DNA of 64,000 nt from positions 19,500 through 83,499 of the forward strand of contig CAZEQK010000010.1 in assembly GCA_964514395.1 (NCBI GenBank). The letters run 5' to 3'. Position numbers and translations under genes: made by a program. The stretch comes from CAZEQK01 sp964514395. Lineage in GTDB: Bacteria > Bacillota > Bacilli > Tepidibacillales > Tepidibacillaceae. Below the pieces are notes generated by a model that was given only the letters and a program-made list of their open reading frames with translations, was not told the DNA's origin and ran no database searches. Of this stretch, positions 26,586 to 38,100 are shown in pieces (within the stretch, counting starts at the first letter, position 1; every line of letters starts with the position of its first letter).

Positions 26586-26656
26586 CTTCGGTGTTAAATA
26601 CACACGTATGTGGATTACATTACTGGTTCTGGAAACAGTGGTAATGATAGACGAAG
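26586..26656 (+). promoter_or_regulatory. Putative structured rpsB leader (three-way junction)
   Basis: Within the rpsB 5' leader, CTTCG (26586-26590) pairs with CGAAG (26652-26656) and encloses two hairpins: CACA/TGTG at 26601-26612, and CATTACTG against CAGTGGTAATG at 26618-26646. A GGAGGG and a second AAAGGAGG follow before the start codon. Ribosomal protein S2 represses its own leader in other bacteria (the t44 RNA of gammaproteobacteria). This could be an independent S2-binding leader; that is inference. Confidence 0.45.
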
Positions 26657-26692
26657 CATGCGGAGGGAAAAAACCAAAGGAGGTGTTGGGGT

Positions 26693-27391
26693 ATGGCAGT
26701 TATATCTATGAAGCAATTATTAGAAGCTGGAGTTCATTTCGGACACCAAACTCGTAGATGGAATCCAAAAATGGATCGCTATATCTTCACTGAAAGAAAT
26801 GGAATTTATATTATTGACTTGCAAAAAACAGTTAAAAAGGTTGAAGATGCTTATAACTTCGTGAAAGAGGTTGCAGCATCTGGGAAAAGTATCCTTTTTG
26901 TAGGAACGAAAAAACAAGCACAAGATTCTGTGAAAGATGAATCAGAGCGTGTAGGAGCGTTTTACATTAACCAACGTTGGTTAGGTGGAACCTTAACAAA
27001 TTTCTCGACGATACGCAAACGTATTGATCGACTTAAAAAGCTAGAAACAATGGAAGAAGATGGAACCTTTGACGTATTACCTAAAAAAGAGGTTATCATT
27101 TTAAGAAAAGAAAAGGATCGTTTGGATAAGTTTTTATCAGGGATTAAAGGAATGACTGATTTGCCTGGAGCACTATTTGTAGTTGATCCACGCAAAGAGC
27201 GCATTGCAGTTGCGGAAGCCCGTAAATTAGGTATCCCAATTGTCGGAATTGTTGATACAAACTGTGATCCCGATGAAATAGATTATGTAATACCTGGCAA
27301 TGATGATGCAATTCGTGCTGTTAAACTATTAACAGAAAAAATGGCAGAAGCCTATTTAGAAGGTAAACAAGGCGAACAAACTATTGATTAA
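26693..27391 (+). CDS. rpsB: 30S ribosomal protein S2
   Basis: S2 joins the 30S subunit late and contacts S1-like factors. The 232-residue sequence begins with the standard [20 protein letters not shown] and contains [36 protein letters not shown] and [30 protein letters not shown] is just upstream of the ATG. It has its own promoter and terminator and precedes tsf, as almost everywhere in bacteria. Confidence 0.98.
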   Translation: MAVISMKQLLEAGVHFGHQTRRWNPKMDRYIFTERNGIYIIDLQKTVKKVEDAYNFVKEVAASGKSILFVGTKKQAQDSVKDESERVGAFYINQRWLGGTLTNFSTIRKRIDRLKKLETMEEDGTFDVLPKKEVIILRKEKDRLDKFLSGIKGMTDLPGALFVVDPRKERIAVAEARKLGIPIVGIVDTNCDPDEIDYVIPGNDDAIRAVKLLTEKMAEAYLEGKQGEQTID

Positions 27392-27399
27392 TAATGAAG

Positions 27400-27438
27400 G
27401 GTGGCCTGAGGGTAAATAACCCTTGCCATCTTTTTTTT
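27400..27438 (+). terminator. Rho-independent terminator after rpsB
   Basis: GGTGGC (27400-27405) pairs with GCCATC (27425-27430), with an inner AGGGT/ACCCT stem, followed by an eight-T run. A partial terminator between rpsB and tsf would reduce EF-Ts output relative to S2. Confidence 0.85.
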
Positions 27439-27443
27439 ATGTA

Positions 27444-27472
27444 TTGATTTCTATTTTAAGTTAGTTTTATAG
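27444..27472 (+). promoter_or_regulatory. Possible promoter for tsf
   Basis: TTGATT (27444-27449) and TTATAG (27467-27472) are separated by 17 bases. The match is moderate. It lies directly after the rpsB terminator, where a separate tsf promoter would be useful. Confidence 0.35.
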
Positions 27473-27476
27473 GTTA

Positions 27477-27491
27477 ATGTACTGAGTACAT
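27477..27491. other. 15-bp palindrome at the presumed tsf transcription start
   Basis: ATGTACT-G-AGTACAT is a perfect palindrome 24 bases before the tsf ribosome site and just after the possible -10 element. It could be an operator or, in RNA, a 6-bp hairpin with a TGA loop. No regulator is known to me for this site. Confidence 0.4.
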
Positions 27492-27520
27492 ATTATTCAT
27501 ATTGAAGGAGGATATAAAAC

Positions 27521-28171
27521 ATGGCAATTACAGCTTCAATGGTTAAAGAACTCCGTGAAAAAACTGGTGCAGGAATGATGGATTGTAAAAAAGCACTTAC
27601 AGAATCTAATGGAGATATGGAAAAAGCTACTGAAATACTTCGTGAAAAAGGTATCGCATCTGCTGATAAGAAATCAGGACGTATCGCTGCTGATGGTTTA
27701 GTTGAATCATATATTCACTCAAATGGACGTATAGGTGTATTAGTTGAAGTGAACTGTGAAACTGATTTTGTTGCGAAAACGGATGAATTTAAAGCTTTTG
27801 TAAGAGACGTTGCGATGCACATCGCTGCAACCAATCCAAAATATCTTAATCGTGAAGAAGTAGATACTACTGATATTGAAAAAGAACGTGAAATTTTGAA
27901 ACAACAAGCAATTAATGAAGGGAAACCTGAAAAGATTGTTGAAAAAATGGTTGACGGTAGAATTGAAAAGTATTATAAGGAAATTTGTTTACTAGAGCAG
28001 CCATTTGTAAAGGATACTGATAAAACAATTGAGCAGCTTGTAAAAGAACAAATTGCAAAAATCGGTGAAAATGTTAATATCCGTCGTTTTGCAAGATACG
28101 AATTAGGAGAAGGTATTGAGAAAAAAGAAGATAACTTTGTTGAAGAGGTTATGGCTCAAGCAAAGAGATAA
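27521..28171 (+). CDS. tsf: Translation elongation factor EF-Ts (short form)
   Basis: EF-Ts exchanges GDP for GTP on EF-Tu. The N-terminal UBA-like domain ([20 protein letters not shown] followed by [12 protein letters not shown]) and the catalytic [10 protein letters not shown] motif are clear. At 216 residues it is shorter than the roughly 290-residue B. subtilis protein and has a single compact core domain, as in Paenibacillus-like and thermophile EF-Ts. AAGGAGGA precedes the ATG. Confidence 0.97.
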   Translation: MAITASMVKELREKTGAGMMDCKKALTESNGDMEKATEILREKGIASADKKSGRIAADGLVESYIHSNGRIGVLVEVNCETDFVAKTDEFKAFVRDVAMHIAATNPKYLNREEVDTTDIEKEREILKQQAINEGKPEKIVEKMVDGRIEKYYKEICLLEQPFVKDTDKTIEQLVKEQIAKIGENVNIRRFARYELGEGIEKKEDNFVEEVMAQAKR

Positions 28172-28197
28172 ATGATAATCAATAAATGTTATTATAA

Positions 28198-28226
28198 ATA
28201 GGAACACCACTTGTGTTCCTATTTTT
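28198..28226 (+). terminator. Rho-independent terminator after tsf
   Basis: ATAGGAACAC (28198-28207) pairs perfectly with GTGTTCCTAT (28213-28222) around a CACTT loop. Four further T residues follow. Confidence 0.9.
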
Positions 28227-28271
28227 CACATCTGTAAAAAATATGTATATTGCTTTCCCCTTAAAGATATC

Positions 28272-29666
<1,395 letters not shown>

Positions 29667-29678
29667 TATGGACAGTAT

Positions 29679-29703
29679 ATCCCCCCATGTTATTAGGGGG
29701 GAT
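29679..29703 (+). terminator. C6/G6 hairpin after frr
   Basis: ATCCCCCC (29679-29686) pairs with GGGGGGAT (29696-29703) around a 9-base loop. The tail (TATTTTA) is only weakly T-rich, so it is a weak terminator or a processing hairpin in the frr-uppS gap. Confidence 0.5.
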
Positions 29704-29732
29704 TATTTTACAAACTGGAGATGGAGGCAGTT

Positions 29733-30503
29733 ATGCTAAAGGGGATTTTTTCTAAGAATAGAAATAACCAAAAGAAAAAGATAGTTATAACAGATATAAA
29801 TAAAAATAGTGTTCCTGAACATGTAGCAATTATCATGGATGGCAATGGAAGATGGGCAAAAAGAAAGGGTTTGCCAAGGATAGCAGGTCACAGGGCTGGT
29901 ATGAAGGCTATAAAGAACGCTGTGAAAATAGCAGATCAATTAGGTGTTAAAATATTAACCCTATATGCCTTTTCCACAGAAAATTGGAATCGACCAGAGG
30001 ATGAAGTGAAATTTTTAATGGCCCTCCCCCAGGAATTTTTAGCAAAAGAAATTGATGAACTTGTTCAAAACAATGTGAAAGTAAAAGTAATGGGGTTTTT
30101 AGAAAAAATACCAGAGCATACCCTTCAGGCTGTAATGGAAGCAGAAAGACAAACAAAAAACAACACAGGTCTTATTTTAAACTTTGCTTTAAATTATGGT
30201 AGTCGAAATGAAATTATTCATGCAACCAAGCTTATTGTTGATGATGTTATTTCTGGTAAAATAGATAGAGATCATATAAATGAGCAAACCTTTAGAAATT
30301 ACTTACTTACCAATCAATACCCTGACCCCGATCTTCTCATCAGAACAAGTGGGGAAAAAAGAATAAGTAATTTTTTATTATGGCAGTTAGCATATGCTGA
30401 ATTATGGTTTACACCTGTGTATTGGCCAGATTTTAATAAAGAATTTTTTTTAGAAGCTATTTATGATTTTCAAAATAGAAAAAGAAGGTTTGGCGGATTA
30501 TAG
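29733..30503 (+). CDS. uppS: Undecaprenyl pyrophosphate synthase (cis-prenyltransferase)
   Basis: UppS makes the C55 lipid carrier for cell-wall synthesis from farnesyl-PP and isopentenyl-PP. Catalytic Asp is D36 in HVAIIMDGNGRWAKRKG, followed by LPRIAGHRAGM, TLYAFSTENWNRP and the C-terminal DLLIRTSGEKRISNFLLWQL. ATG 29733 has GGAGG 5 bases upstream; ATG 29721 lies before that site. It starts a lipid and cell-envelope block with cdsA, dxr and rseP. Confidence 0.97.
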   Translation: MLKGIFSKNRNNQKKKIVITDINKNSVPEHVAIIMDGNGRWAKRKGLPRIAGHRAGMKAIKNAVKIADQLGVKILTLYAFSTENWNRPEDEVKFLMALPQEFLAKEIDELVQNNVKVKVMGFLEKIPEHTLQAVMEAERQTKNNTGLILNFALNYGSRNEIIHATKLIVDDVISGKIDRDHINEQTFRNYLLTNQYPDPDLLIRTSGEKRISNFLLWQLAYAELWFTPVYWPDFNKEFFLEAIYDFQNRKRRFGGL

Positions 30504-30527
30504 ATTGTAATCCAAAGGGGTGTCAGA

Positions 30528-31313
30528 ATGAAAGAAAGAATTATTACTGGGTTAATTGGTGGAATCGCCTTTTTATTCTTTGTTTGGTATGGTGGTGTTC
30601 CCTATTCTATATTTTTATTGATACTTGCTGTAGTCGGTTATTATGAATTCCTTAAAATGAATGATACAATCATATACTCAGCAGAGGGTTTGGTTGGAGT
30701 TTTTATTGTGATAATGATTATTTTCATAGAAAATCAAAATACTTACTTTACATACATATCATTTAAATACATTATTTTAACAGCAATCGTATTGATGTTA
30801 ATTCTTACTGTAATTAAGAAAAACAAGGTCAGCTTTGATCATGTTTCTAAACTTCTTGTAGGTGCTTTATATATCAGTTTAGGGTTTTCATACATGCTTA
30901 CTACTCGTTTAGTATCAAATGGGTTGAATTTAACACTTTTAATACTATTGATCACATGGGCCACTGATTCAGGAGCTTATTTTGTTGGTAAAAATTTTGG
31001 AAAACACAAATTGTGGCCACAAATTAGTCCTAAAAAAACAATTGAAGGATCTATTGGTGGAATCATTCTTGCTCTACTCGTAGGTCTTATAGCTAACTAT
31101 ATATTACATGCTTTTGCTTATACATTTACTATAGAAATAGCTTTAATCATTTCAATCGTGGGTCAATTAGGTGATTTAGTGGAATCTGCATTAAAAAGAG
31201 CTAAAAATGTAAAGGATTCTGGGAGACTTTTACCTGGTCATGGTGGAGTACTTGACCGATTCGATAGCCTTATTTTCATCTTTCTTGTATTACATATAAT
31301 CCATTTTTATTAG
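30528..31313 (+). CDS. cdsA: Phosphatidate cytidylyltransferase CdsA
   Basis: CdsA converts phosphatidic acid and CTP to CDP-diacylglycerol for phospholipid synthesis. The 261-residue protein has about seven membrane helices. The C-terminal CDP-DAG synthase signature is visible as SALKRAKNVKDSGRLL followed by PGHGGVLDRFDSL. AAAGGGGTG is upstream of the ATG. It is placed between uppS and dxr as in Bacillus. Confidence 0.97.
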   Translation: MKERIITGLIGGIAFLFFVWYGGVPYSIFLLILAVVGYYEFLKMNDTIIYSAEGLVGVFIVIMIIFIENQNTYFTYISFKYIILTAIVLMLILTVIKKNKVSFDHVSKLLVGALYISLGFSYMLTTRLVSNGLNLTLLILLITWATDSGAYFVGKNFGKHKLWPQISPKKTIEGSIGGIILALLVGLIANYILHAFAYTFTIEIALIISIVGQLGDLVESALKRAKNVKDSGRLLPGHGGVLDRFDSLIFIFLVLHIIHFY

Positions 31314-31326
31314 AGGTGCATTTATC

Positions 31327-32487
31327 ATGAAGAATATTGCGGTAATAGGCTCTACAGGTTCAGTTGGAACTCAAACCCTCGATGTGGTCAGAGCACATCC
31401 AGATATGTTTCGTATTATGGCATTATCTGCAGGTTCAAATATTTCTTTATTACAGAAACAAATTCATGAGTTTTCCCCAAAAGTAGTAGCAGTAAAAAAT
31501 AAAGCTTTGGCAGAGAAATTAAAAGTAGAATTTGGTAAAGATCAAATAGCTATTTTCTATGGTGAAGAGGGTTTAATCGAGGCAGCTACCTACCACAAGG
31601 TTGATTTTGTTGTTACAGCCGTTGTGGGTAGTATTGGATTAAAACCGACGCTTAAAGCGATAGAAGCAGGAAAGGCAATCGGACTTGCAAATAAAGAGAC
31701 ACTTGTAACAGCTGGTCATATTGTTATGGATCTAGCAAAGGAATACCATGTACCGATCATTCCAATTGATAGTGAACATTCAGCTATCTATCAGAGTCTG
31801 CAAGGAGAGAATATTGAGAAGGTAAGAAGAATTATTTTAACTGCTTCTGGGGGATCATTTAGAGATAAATCGAGAGAAGATCTAAAAAATGTTACGATTG
31901 AGGATGCATTAAAGCATCCAAATTGGTCAATGGGTGCGAAAATCACCATTGACTCTGCAACAATGATGAATAAGGGCTTAGAAATTATTGAAGCCCATTG
32001 GTTATTTCATACACCATTTGAAAAAATCGATGTTATTATTCATCCCGAAAGTATTATCCATTCTATGGTAGAATATAATGATAAAGCAATAATCGCACAA
32101 TTAGGAACGCCGGACATGAAAGTACCTATTCAATATGCATTATCCTACCCAAATCGAGTTGATTTAAATAGTCAGCCTCTTGATTTAGTAAGTGTTGGAT
32201 CGTTGCATTTTAAAAAACCAGATTTCAACAGGTTTCCTAGCTTAAAAATAGCATATCAAGCAGGTATTGAAGGAGGTACTATGCCTACAGTTTTAAATGC
32301 TGCAAATGAAGTCGTAGTTGAAGCATTTTTGCAAGGGAAAGTACCATTTATTGAAATTGAGAATATAATTCTTGGTGTTTTAGATAAGCATAATAGAATA
32401 GATCGTCCAAACATAGAGGAGATATCATTTACAGACAAATGGGCTAGAAGCTCGGCTACAGAAATAATTGTAAGCAAAGGATGGTGA
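31327..32487 (+). CDS. dxr: 1-deoxy-D-xylulose 5-phosphate reductoisomerase
   Basis: Dxr catalyses the first committed step of the MEP isoprenoid pathway, DXP to MEP with NADPH. The nucleotide-binding N-terminus is IAVIGSTGSVGTQTLDVV. Metal and substrate segments include IPIDSEHSAIYQ, ILTASGGSFR and ATMMNKGLEIIEAHWLF. Length 386 is typical. IspG, two genes downstream, is a later enzyme of the same pathway, and UppS upstream consumes its product. Confidence 0.97.
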   Translation: MKNIAVIGSTGSVGTQTLDVVRAHPDMFRIMALSAGSNISLLQKQIHEFSPKVVAVKNKALAEKLKVEFGKDQIAIFYGEEGLIEAATYHKVDFVVTAVVGSIGLKPTLKAIEAGKAIGLANKETLVTAGHIVMDLAKEYHVPIIPIDSEHSAIYQSLQGENIEKVRRIILTASGGSFRDKSREDLKNVTIEDALKHPNWSMGAKITIDSATMMNKGLEIIEAHWLFHTPFEKIDVIIHPESIIHSMVEYNDKAIIAQLGTPDMKVPIQYALSYPNRVDLNSQPLDLVSVGSLHFKKPDFNRFPSLKIAYQAGIEGGTMPTVLNAANEVVVEAFLQGKVPFIEIENIILGVLDKHNRIDRPNIEEISFTDKWARSSATEIIVSKGW

Positions 32488-32492
32488 ATGAA

Positions 32493-33746
32493 TTGAATAT
32501 TAAATTAATACTAGAGATTATTCTTGTATTTGCTACCATAATGTTTATTCATGAATTAGGACATTTTCTTTTTGCAAAAAAAGCAGGTATTTTCGTGCGG
32601 GAATTTTCATTGGGACTTGGACCAAAACTATTCTCTTTTGAAAAAGGAGAAACACAGTACTCCCTTAGAATCATTCCTTTTGGGGCATATGTAAGGATGG
32701 CTGGAGAAGACCCTGAAGTAACTGATATATCCTCAGGTCAAACACTTGGTTTGAAGAGAAATGCTCAAGGGATGATCACTGATATCTTTCTCGATAAAGC
32801 AAATTCTTATGAAAAAGTAAAGGTAGATGAGATTGATTTAGAGCATAAATTATATATAAAGGCTACTGATGATCAAGGAAATGAAGTGAAATATTCTGCT
32901 TCAAGAAATACAATCATCCATTATGACAGTAAAAAGAAAATTAAAATAGCACCTTGGGACCGACAATTTGGTTCTAAATCGTTAAAGGACCGCTTTGCTA
33001 CTATATTTGCTGGTCCCATGTTTAATATTATCATGGCTATTTTATTATTTTTCACCACTATTATTATGTATGGAGTACCAACTGATAAAATAATGATCAG
33101 TGAAATTAATAAAAACTCACCAGCGGAAATCGCGGGATTACAAACGGGAGATATCCTATTAGGAATTGGTAAAGAAAATGCAAAATCTTATGAAGAGATA
33201 CTCAAAGCTATTCAGGATTCCCCTGGAAAAGCTTTACCGCTCAAAATACAAAGAGACAACACAGAAAAAGTAGTTAATGTTACACCTAGTGATACGGAGG
33301 GTAAGGGACTTATTGGTGTGCAGGTGGAGCAACTCAGAAAAAAAGTTTCTCTTGCAAAATCTGCTTATCTATCATTAGATAATACTGCGAATATGGCTAT
33401 TCTAATCATTGATGGCTTTGGAAAATTAGTAACAGGGCAGTTAAGTATGAATGATTTAACAGGACCTGTAGGTATCATCAGTTTTACCTCTGAACAGGCA
33501 AAAAGGGGATTATTTAATCTTTTAAATTGGACGGCGCTATTAAATTTATATATTGGTATCCTGAACTTATTACCTTTTCCAGCTCTTGATGGGAGTCGGT
33601 TAATGTTTTTAACCTTAGAAGGATTACGAGGGAAGCCAGTTGATCCACAAAAGGAGAGCATGGTACACTTCATTGGCTTTGCTTTCTTGATGTTATTGAT
33701 GATAGTTGTTACAGTTAATGATGTATCGAAATTTTTTGTCCGATAA
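32493..33746 (+). CDS. rseP: Site-2 intramembrane zinc protease RseP/RasP
   Basis: RseP cleaves transmembrane anti-sigma factors and other membrane peptides. The zinc motif HELGH is at residues 20-24 of the first membrane helix. A PDZ domain occupies the middle (SPAEIAGLQTGDILLGIG), and the second active-site motif is NLLPFPALDGSRL near the C-terminus. I prefer TTG 32493, with GGTGA 6 bases upstream, because family members begin a few residues before the first helix. ATG 32481 overlapping the dxr stop is the alternative. The stop codon lies within a copy of a dispersed repeat. Confidence 0.94.
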   Translation: MNIKLILEIILVFATIMFIHELGHFLFAKKAGIFVREFSLGLGPKLFSFEKGETQYSLRIIPFGAYVRMAGEDPEVTDISSGQTLGLKRNAQGMITDIFLDKANSYEKVKVDEIDLEHKLYIKATDDQGNEVKYSASRNTIIHYDSKKKIKIAPWDRQFGSKSLKDRFATIFAGPMFNIIMAILLFFTTIIMYGVPTDKIMISEINKNSPAEIAGLQTGDILLGIGKENAKSYEEILKAIQDSPGKALPLKIQRDNTEKVVNVTPSDTEGKGLIGVQVEQLRKKVSLAKSAYLSLDNTANMAILIIDGFGKLVTGQLSMNDLTGPVGIISFTSEQAKRGLFNLLNWTALLNLYIGILNLLPFPALDGSRLMFLTLEGLRGKPVDPQKESMVHFIGFAFLMLLMIVVTVNDVSKFFVR

Positions 33747-33826
33747 CTAAGCGCCGCTAACAATATTTTCTATAAATGGGGAATAATCGGTGCTAAGCTA
33801 CTGGATTAGGTGAATAAAGTTTGACA
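33741..33826 (+). repeat. Dispersed intergenic repeat, copy A
   Basis: Positions 33741-33760 read CGATAACTAAGCGCCGCTAA and match 18 of 20 bases of the reverse complement at 46311-46330 and 16 of 20 bases at 57474 onward. Further right, GCTAAGCTACTGGATTAG and AAGTTTGAC recur at 57490-57555 with a hairpin insert between them. The left end covers the last sense codon and the stop codon of rseP. CTAAGCGCC and GGTGCTAAG can pair as a loose stem. Confidence 0.6.
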
Positions 33827-33856
33827 TGATCAGATAAAAGCTAGGAAGGTGCTGTA

Positions 33857-34930
33857 ATGTATAGACGAGAGGAGACAAGACCAGTCTTTGTAGAGAATGT
33901 GCAAATAGGTGGGCAAAGTGACGTAGTCATCCAATCAATGACAACTACTGATACAAAAGATGTAGAAGCTACATTAAAGCAAATTGAAGAGCTTGCAGAA
34001 GTAGGTTGTCAAATTGTTCGACTAGCTGTAGTGGATGAAGAAGCGGCGAAAGCAATCAAAGAGATAAAACGACGTTCTCCAATTCCTTTAGTTGCTGATA
34101 TTCATTTTAATTATAAGTTGGCTCTAATTGCACTAGAGAGTGGTATTGATAAAATCAGAATAAATCCAGGCAATATTGGTTCGATTGAAAAGGTTAAAAA
34201 GGTTGTTGAAGCATGTAAAAAAAGAAATGTTCCTATCCGAATTGGTGTGAATTCAGGCTCTATTGAAAAAGAGATCATGGAAAAATACGGACATCCTACT
34301 GCTGAAGGATTAGTTGAATCTGCACTAAAGCATGTTAAAATTCTTGAAGAATTAGACTTTCATGATATTGTTTTATCACTAAAAGCATCGAATGTACCAA
34401 TGATGGTAAAAGCATATCATTTAATGGCTGAACAACGTAATTATCCATTACATGTTGGTGTCACAGAAGCAGGAACTATTTTTTCTGGAAGTATTAAATC
34501 CTCTGTTGGTATCGGAACCGTTTTAGCAAATGGTATTGGTGACACCATGCGTGTTTCTTTAACTGGTAATTCAACAGAAGAGATAAAAGTGGCTAAGGAG
34601 ATATTAAAAAGCCTTGAGATACGAACTAATGGTCCGCAAATCATCTCATGCCCAACTTGTGGTAGAGCACAAATTGACTTGATTAGTCTTGCAAATAAAG
34701 TTGAGGAGACGCTCTTGAAAATTGAAGAACCATTAAAGGTTGCTGTTATGGGTTGTGCTGTAAACGGTCCTGGTGAATCAAGAGAAGCAGACGTTGGTGT
34801 TGCTGGTGGTAATGGGGAAGGTTTGATTTTTAGAAATGGCGAAATTGTTCGCAAAATTAAAGAGACCGATTTATATGAAGAATTAATGAAGGAAATAGAA
34901 GATATAACAGGTAAAAAGATCAATCAATAA
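33857..34930 (+). CDS. ispG: 4-hydroxy-3-methylbut-2-enyl diphosphate synthase IspG (GcpE)
   Basis: IspG is a 4Fe-4S enzyme converting MEcPP to HMBPP in the MEP pathway. Cluster ligands are C265 and C268 (SCPTCGRAQ) and C300 ([11 protein letters not shown]). The TIM-barrel N-terminal part begins with [20 protein letters not shown], then MTTTDTKD. The 357-residue length is typical of the bacterial two-domain form. AGGAAGGTG precedes the ATG. In Bacillus this slot holds proS; ispG here keeps isoprenoid genes close to dxr and uppS. Confidence 0.97.
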   Translation: MYRREETRPVFVENVQIGGQSDVVIQSMTTTDTKDVEATLKQIEELAEVGCQIVRLAVVDEEAAKAIKEIKRRSPIPLVADIHFNYKLALIALESGIDKIRINPGNIGSIEKVKKVVEACKKRNVPIRIGVNSGSIEKEIMEKYGHPTAEGLVESALKHVKILEELDFHDIVLSLKASNVPMMVKAYHLMAEQRNYPLHVGVTEAGTIFSGSIKSSVGIGTVLANGIGDTMRVSLTGNSTEEIKVAKEILKSLEIRTNGPQIISCPTCGRAQIDLISLANKVEETLLKIEEPLKVAVMGCAVNGPGESREADVGVAGGNGEGLIFRNGEIVRKIKETDLYEELMKEIEDITGKKINQ

Positions 34931-34959
34931 TCGTATTTTTACCCAAAAGACTTTAGAAT

Positions 34960-34988
34960 AATGGTACAATCATTATGATTGTACCATT
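34960..34988 (+). terminator. Terminator after ispG
   Basis: AATGGTACAATCAT and ATGATTGTACCATT are perfect complements around a single T, giving at least a 12-bp stem with a 5-base loop. The tail is ATTTAATTTAA. Confidence 0.7.
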
Positions 34989-35020
34989 ATTTAATTTAAA
35001 CTCCTGATAAGTTCAACTAA

Positions 35021-35051
35021 CATTCAGATATACCATCTTACCATCTGAATG
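35021..35051 (+). repeat. Hairpin repeat upstream of polC
   Basis: CATTCAGAT (35021-35029) pairs perfectly with ATCTGAATG (35043-35051). The flank GTTCAACTAACATTCAG resembles GTTCCACTAACAGTCAG at 57505-57521, where a similar hairpin occurs, so the two belong to one repeat type. Confidence 0.55.
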
Positions 35052-35100
35052 TAGTACTCTATCCCCTATTAAATTATCTTAGATTGAAAAGGTGAATGTG

Positions 35101-38100
35101 ATGGTAAAAAACTTAGAAAAAATAGAACGTTTTAAAATACTGCTAAACCATGCAAATATATCGAGTGAAATCATTGAAAACTATTTTGTAGACGCGCTAA
35201 TTGATAAAGTTGAAATCAGTCGCAGAGAAAAAAGCTGGACATTTTATTTACAAATTCCTACTATAGTACCAGCAAATATTATGAAGGAAATGAAAGAGCA
35301 AATAATAAAAAGCTTGGCACACATAACGGAAGTTAGAATTATTTTCAGATTTCCAAAAAAGCAACCTATGGAGATCATTAATGAATATTGGGATTTAATG
35401 ATAGCCCCTTTAGGTAGCTTACCAAGTGTTTACAATTTATTAAAAAATACTGAACACATCATTGATCATCAAGCAATTAGAATAACAGTTCCAAGTGAAT
35501 CAACGATTTTGATGCTGAAACGAAAAAACATTGATCATAAAATTGCTGATCTATTAGATTATTGGGTTGATGAGAAGTTAACCTTGTATTTTGAGCCTGA
35601 TGAGGTAGAACAGCCTTTTACAAAAATAAAAGAGGAATTAGAAAACGAAGAATTAAGTCTCATGCAGGATGCGTTAAAGGAAAAAACGTTAAATCATCAA
35701 CCTCAAGCTGAAGTCAATATAAACACAAATATCATATATGGAAAGAAGATAAATGGTAACCAAAGAGCGATTACAAGTATCAATGAAATGGAAAGCAATG
35801 TAGTTATTCAAGGTAGTGTATTTTCGGTTGATGTCAGGGAGCTAAAAAGTAATCGTACGACTCATCTTTTCATGCTTAATTTGACGGATTTCACTGATTC
35901 CTTACAAGCTAAAATCTTTGTACGTGATCCTAAAAAGGAGCTTCCATTGCTGCAATCGATTAAACCAGGACATTGGGTAAAATTAAAAGGAGAAATTCAA
36001 TTTGATACCTATGCTAAAGAGCTAGTCATGATGGCATCAGATATCAACAAAATTGAGGTTGAAGAAAGAAAAGATACAGCTGTGGAAAAAAGAGTGGAAT
36101 TACATTTACATACGAATATGAGTGCAATGGATGGATTAACCTCCATAAAAAAGCTTGTAGAGACAGCAAGTAAATGGGGACATAGAGCGATTGCGATTAC
36201 AGATCATGGTATTGTTCAATCTTTCCCAGAGGCCTATGAAGCAGGACAAAAATATGGAGTCAATATCATTTATGGAGTAGAAGCCAATGTTATTGATGAT
36301 GGCATTCCAATTGTTTACAATGAAGAAGAACGAATTTTAATAGATGATACATTTGTCATATTTGATTTGGAGACTACAGGATTATCAGCAGTATTAAACT
36401 CTATCATAGAAATTGGTGCTGTAAAAATAAAAAATGGCGAGATTGTTGATAAATTCTCGATGTTTGTGGATCCTAAGGAACCAATTTCAAAAAAAATTAC
36501 TGATATCACAGGTATTACTAATGAAATGGTGAAGGGAGCCCCCTTTTTGAAGGAAGCGTTACGTTCCTTTACAGATTTTATTGGTGATAGTATTTTAGTT
36601 GCCCATAACGCTAGATTTGATTCTGGCTTTATTAATATGGGCTTAAAAAAAATCGAGGAACAAGAACTGAAAAACCCCGTTATAGATACAGTTGAATTGG
36701 CCCGGTTTTTATATCCAAGAATGAAAAATTATAAATTAAATACGTTATGTAAGGCTCTAGATATAGAATTAGTAAATCATCATCGGGCTTATGACGATGC
36801 AGAAGCAACGGGTCATTTATTATGGAAGATGATGTTAGAATTAGAAAATAAAGAGATTCATAATTTAATAGATGTAAATAAAAATATAGGAAAGGGAGAT
36901 TATAAGAAGCTTAGACCTTTCCACTTAACCATCTTAGTAAAAAATGAGATAGGGTTAAAGAATCTCTATAAAATTGTATCCAAAGCACACATTGAATATT
37001 TCTTTCGAAATCCAAGAATTCCCCGTAGTGAGCTATCCAAGTTTCGTGATGGTTTACTATTTGGTACTGCTTGTAGTAATGGCGAATTGTTTGATGCAAT
37101 GCTTACGAAGACACCAGAAGCGATTGATGAGATAGCGAAATTTTATGATTATATCGAACTTCAACCACTCACGAATTATAGCCATTTAATCAATAAAGGG
37201 ATCATTCAAAGTATGGATGATCTTAAAAAAATCCATCAGAGAATCATCGATTTAGGGGATAAACACAATATACCAGTAGTTGCAACAGGTGATGTGCACC
37301 ACCTTGATGAACAAGATGCCCTCTATCGTAAAATACTGGTTTACAATCAAATCAGTGGTTTTAGATATCATCATCCTAATGATTTAGTTTCATTGCATTA
37401 CAGGACAACAAATGAAATGTTAGAGGAGTTTCAATATTTAGGAGAAGATATCGCCAAAAAAATAGTGGTAGATCATCCAAATCAACTAATTGAAGGAATA
37501 AATACGTTAAAGCCTTTTCCAGATGACCTATATACACCAGTTATAGAAGGTGCAGATGATGATATTAAAAAAATGAGCTATGATACTGCAAGACAAATAT
37601 ATGGAGATCCACTACCAGAGCTAGTAGAAAAACGCTTAGAGAAGGAATTAAATAGTATAATTAATCATGGCTATTCCGTTATTTATCTTATTGCACATAA
37701 ACTAGTAAATAAATCTTTAGAGGATGGTTATTTAGTAGGATCAAGGGGTTCAGTTGGTTCTTCGTTTGTGGCCACCATGACAAGAATTACTGAAGTGAAT
37801 CCTTTGCCTCCTCATTATGTTTGTCCAAATTGCCAGCATAGTGAGTTCATCACAGATGTTAATATTGGATCAGGATTTGATTTAGAGGATAAGGATTGCC
37901 CTCATTGTGCTAAGTTAATGAATAAGGATGGACATGACATCCCATTTGAAACCTTTATGGGATTTAAGGGAGATAAAGTACCAGATATAGATCTTAATTT
38001 TTCTGGGGAATACCAACCAAAGGTTCATAAGCATACTGAGGAATTATTTGGTTCTGAATATGTATATCGCGCTGGTACAATTTCTACAGTTGCAGAAAAA

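Noticed and set aside
26536..26757. Plus-strand frame of 73 codons upstream of and overlapping rpsB
   Set aside because: It coincides with the rpsB leader stems and the rpsB start in another frame; no ribosome site and no family similarity.
33820..33850. TTGACA before ispG as a promoter -35
   Set aside because: A perfect TTGACA is at 33822-33827, but no acceptable -10 lies 16-18 bases downstream; the TTGAC belongs to the repeat and recurs at 57551.
34441..34923. Minus-strand open frame (160 codons) opposite ispG
   Set aside because: It is fully inside the conserved IspG coding region in antisense, with no recognisable motif.
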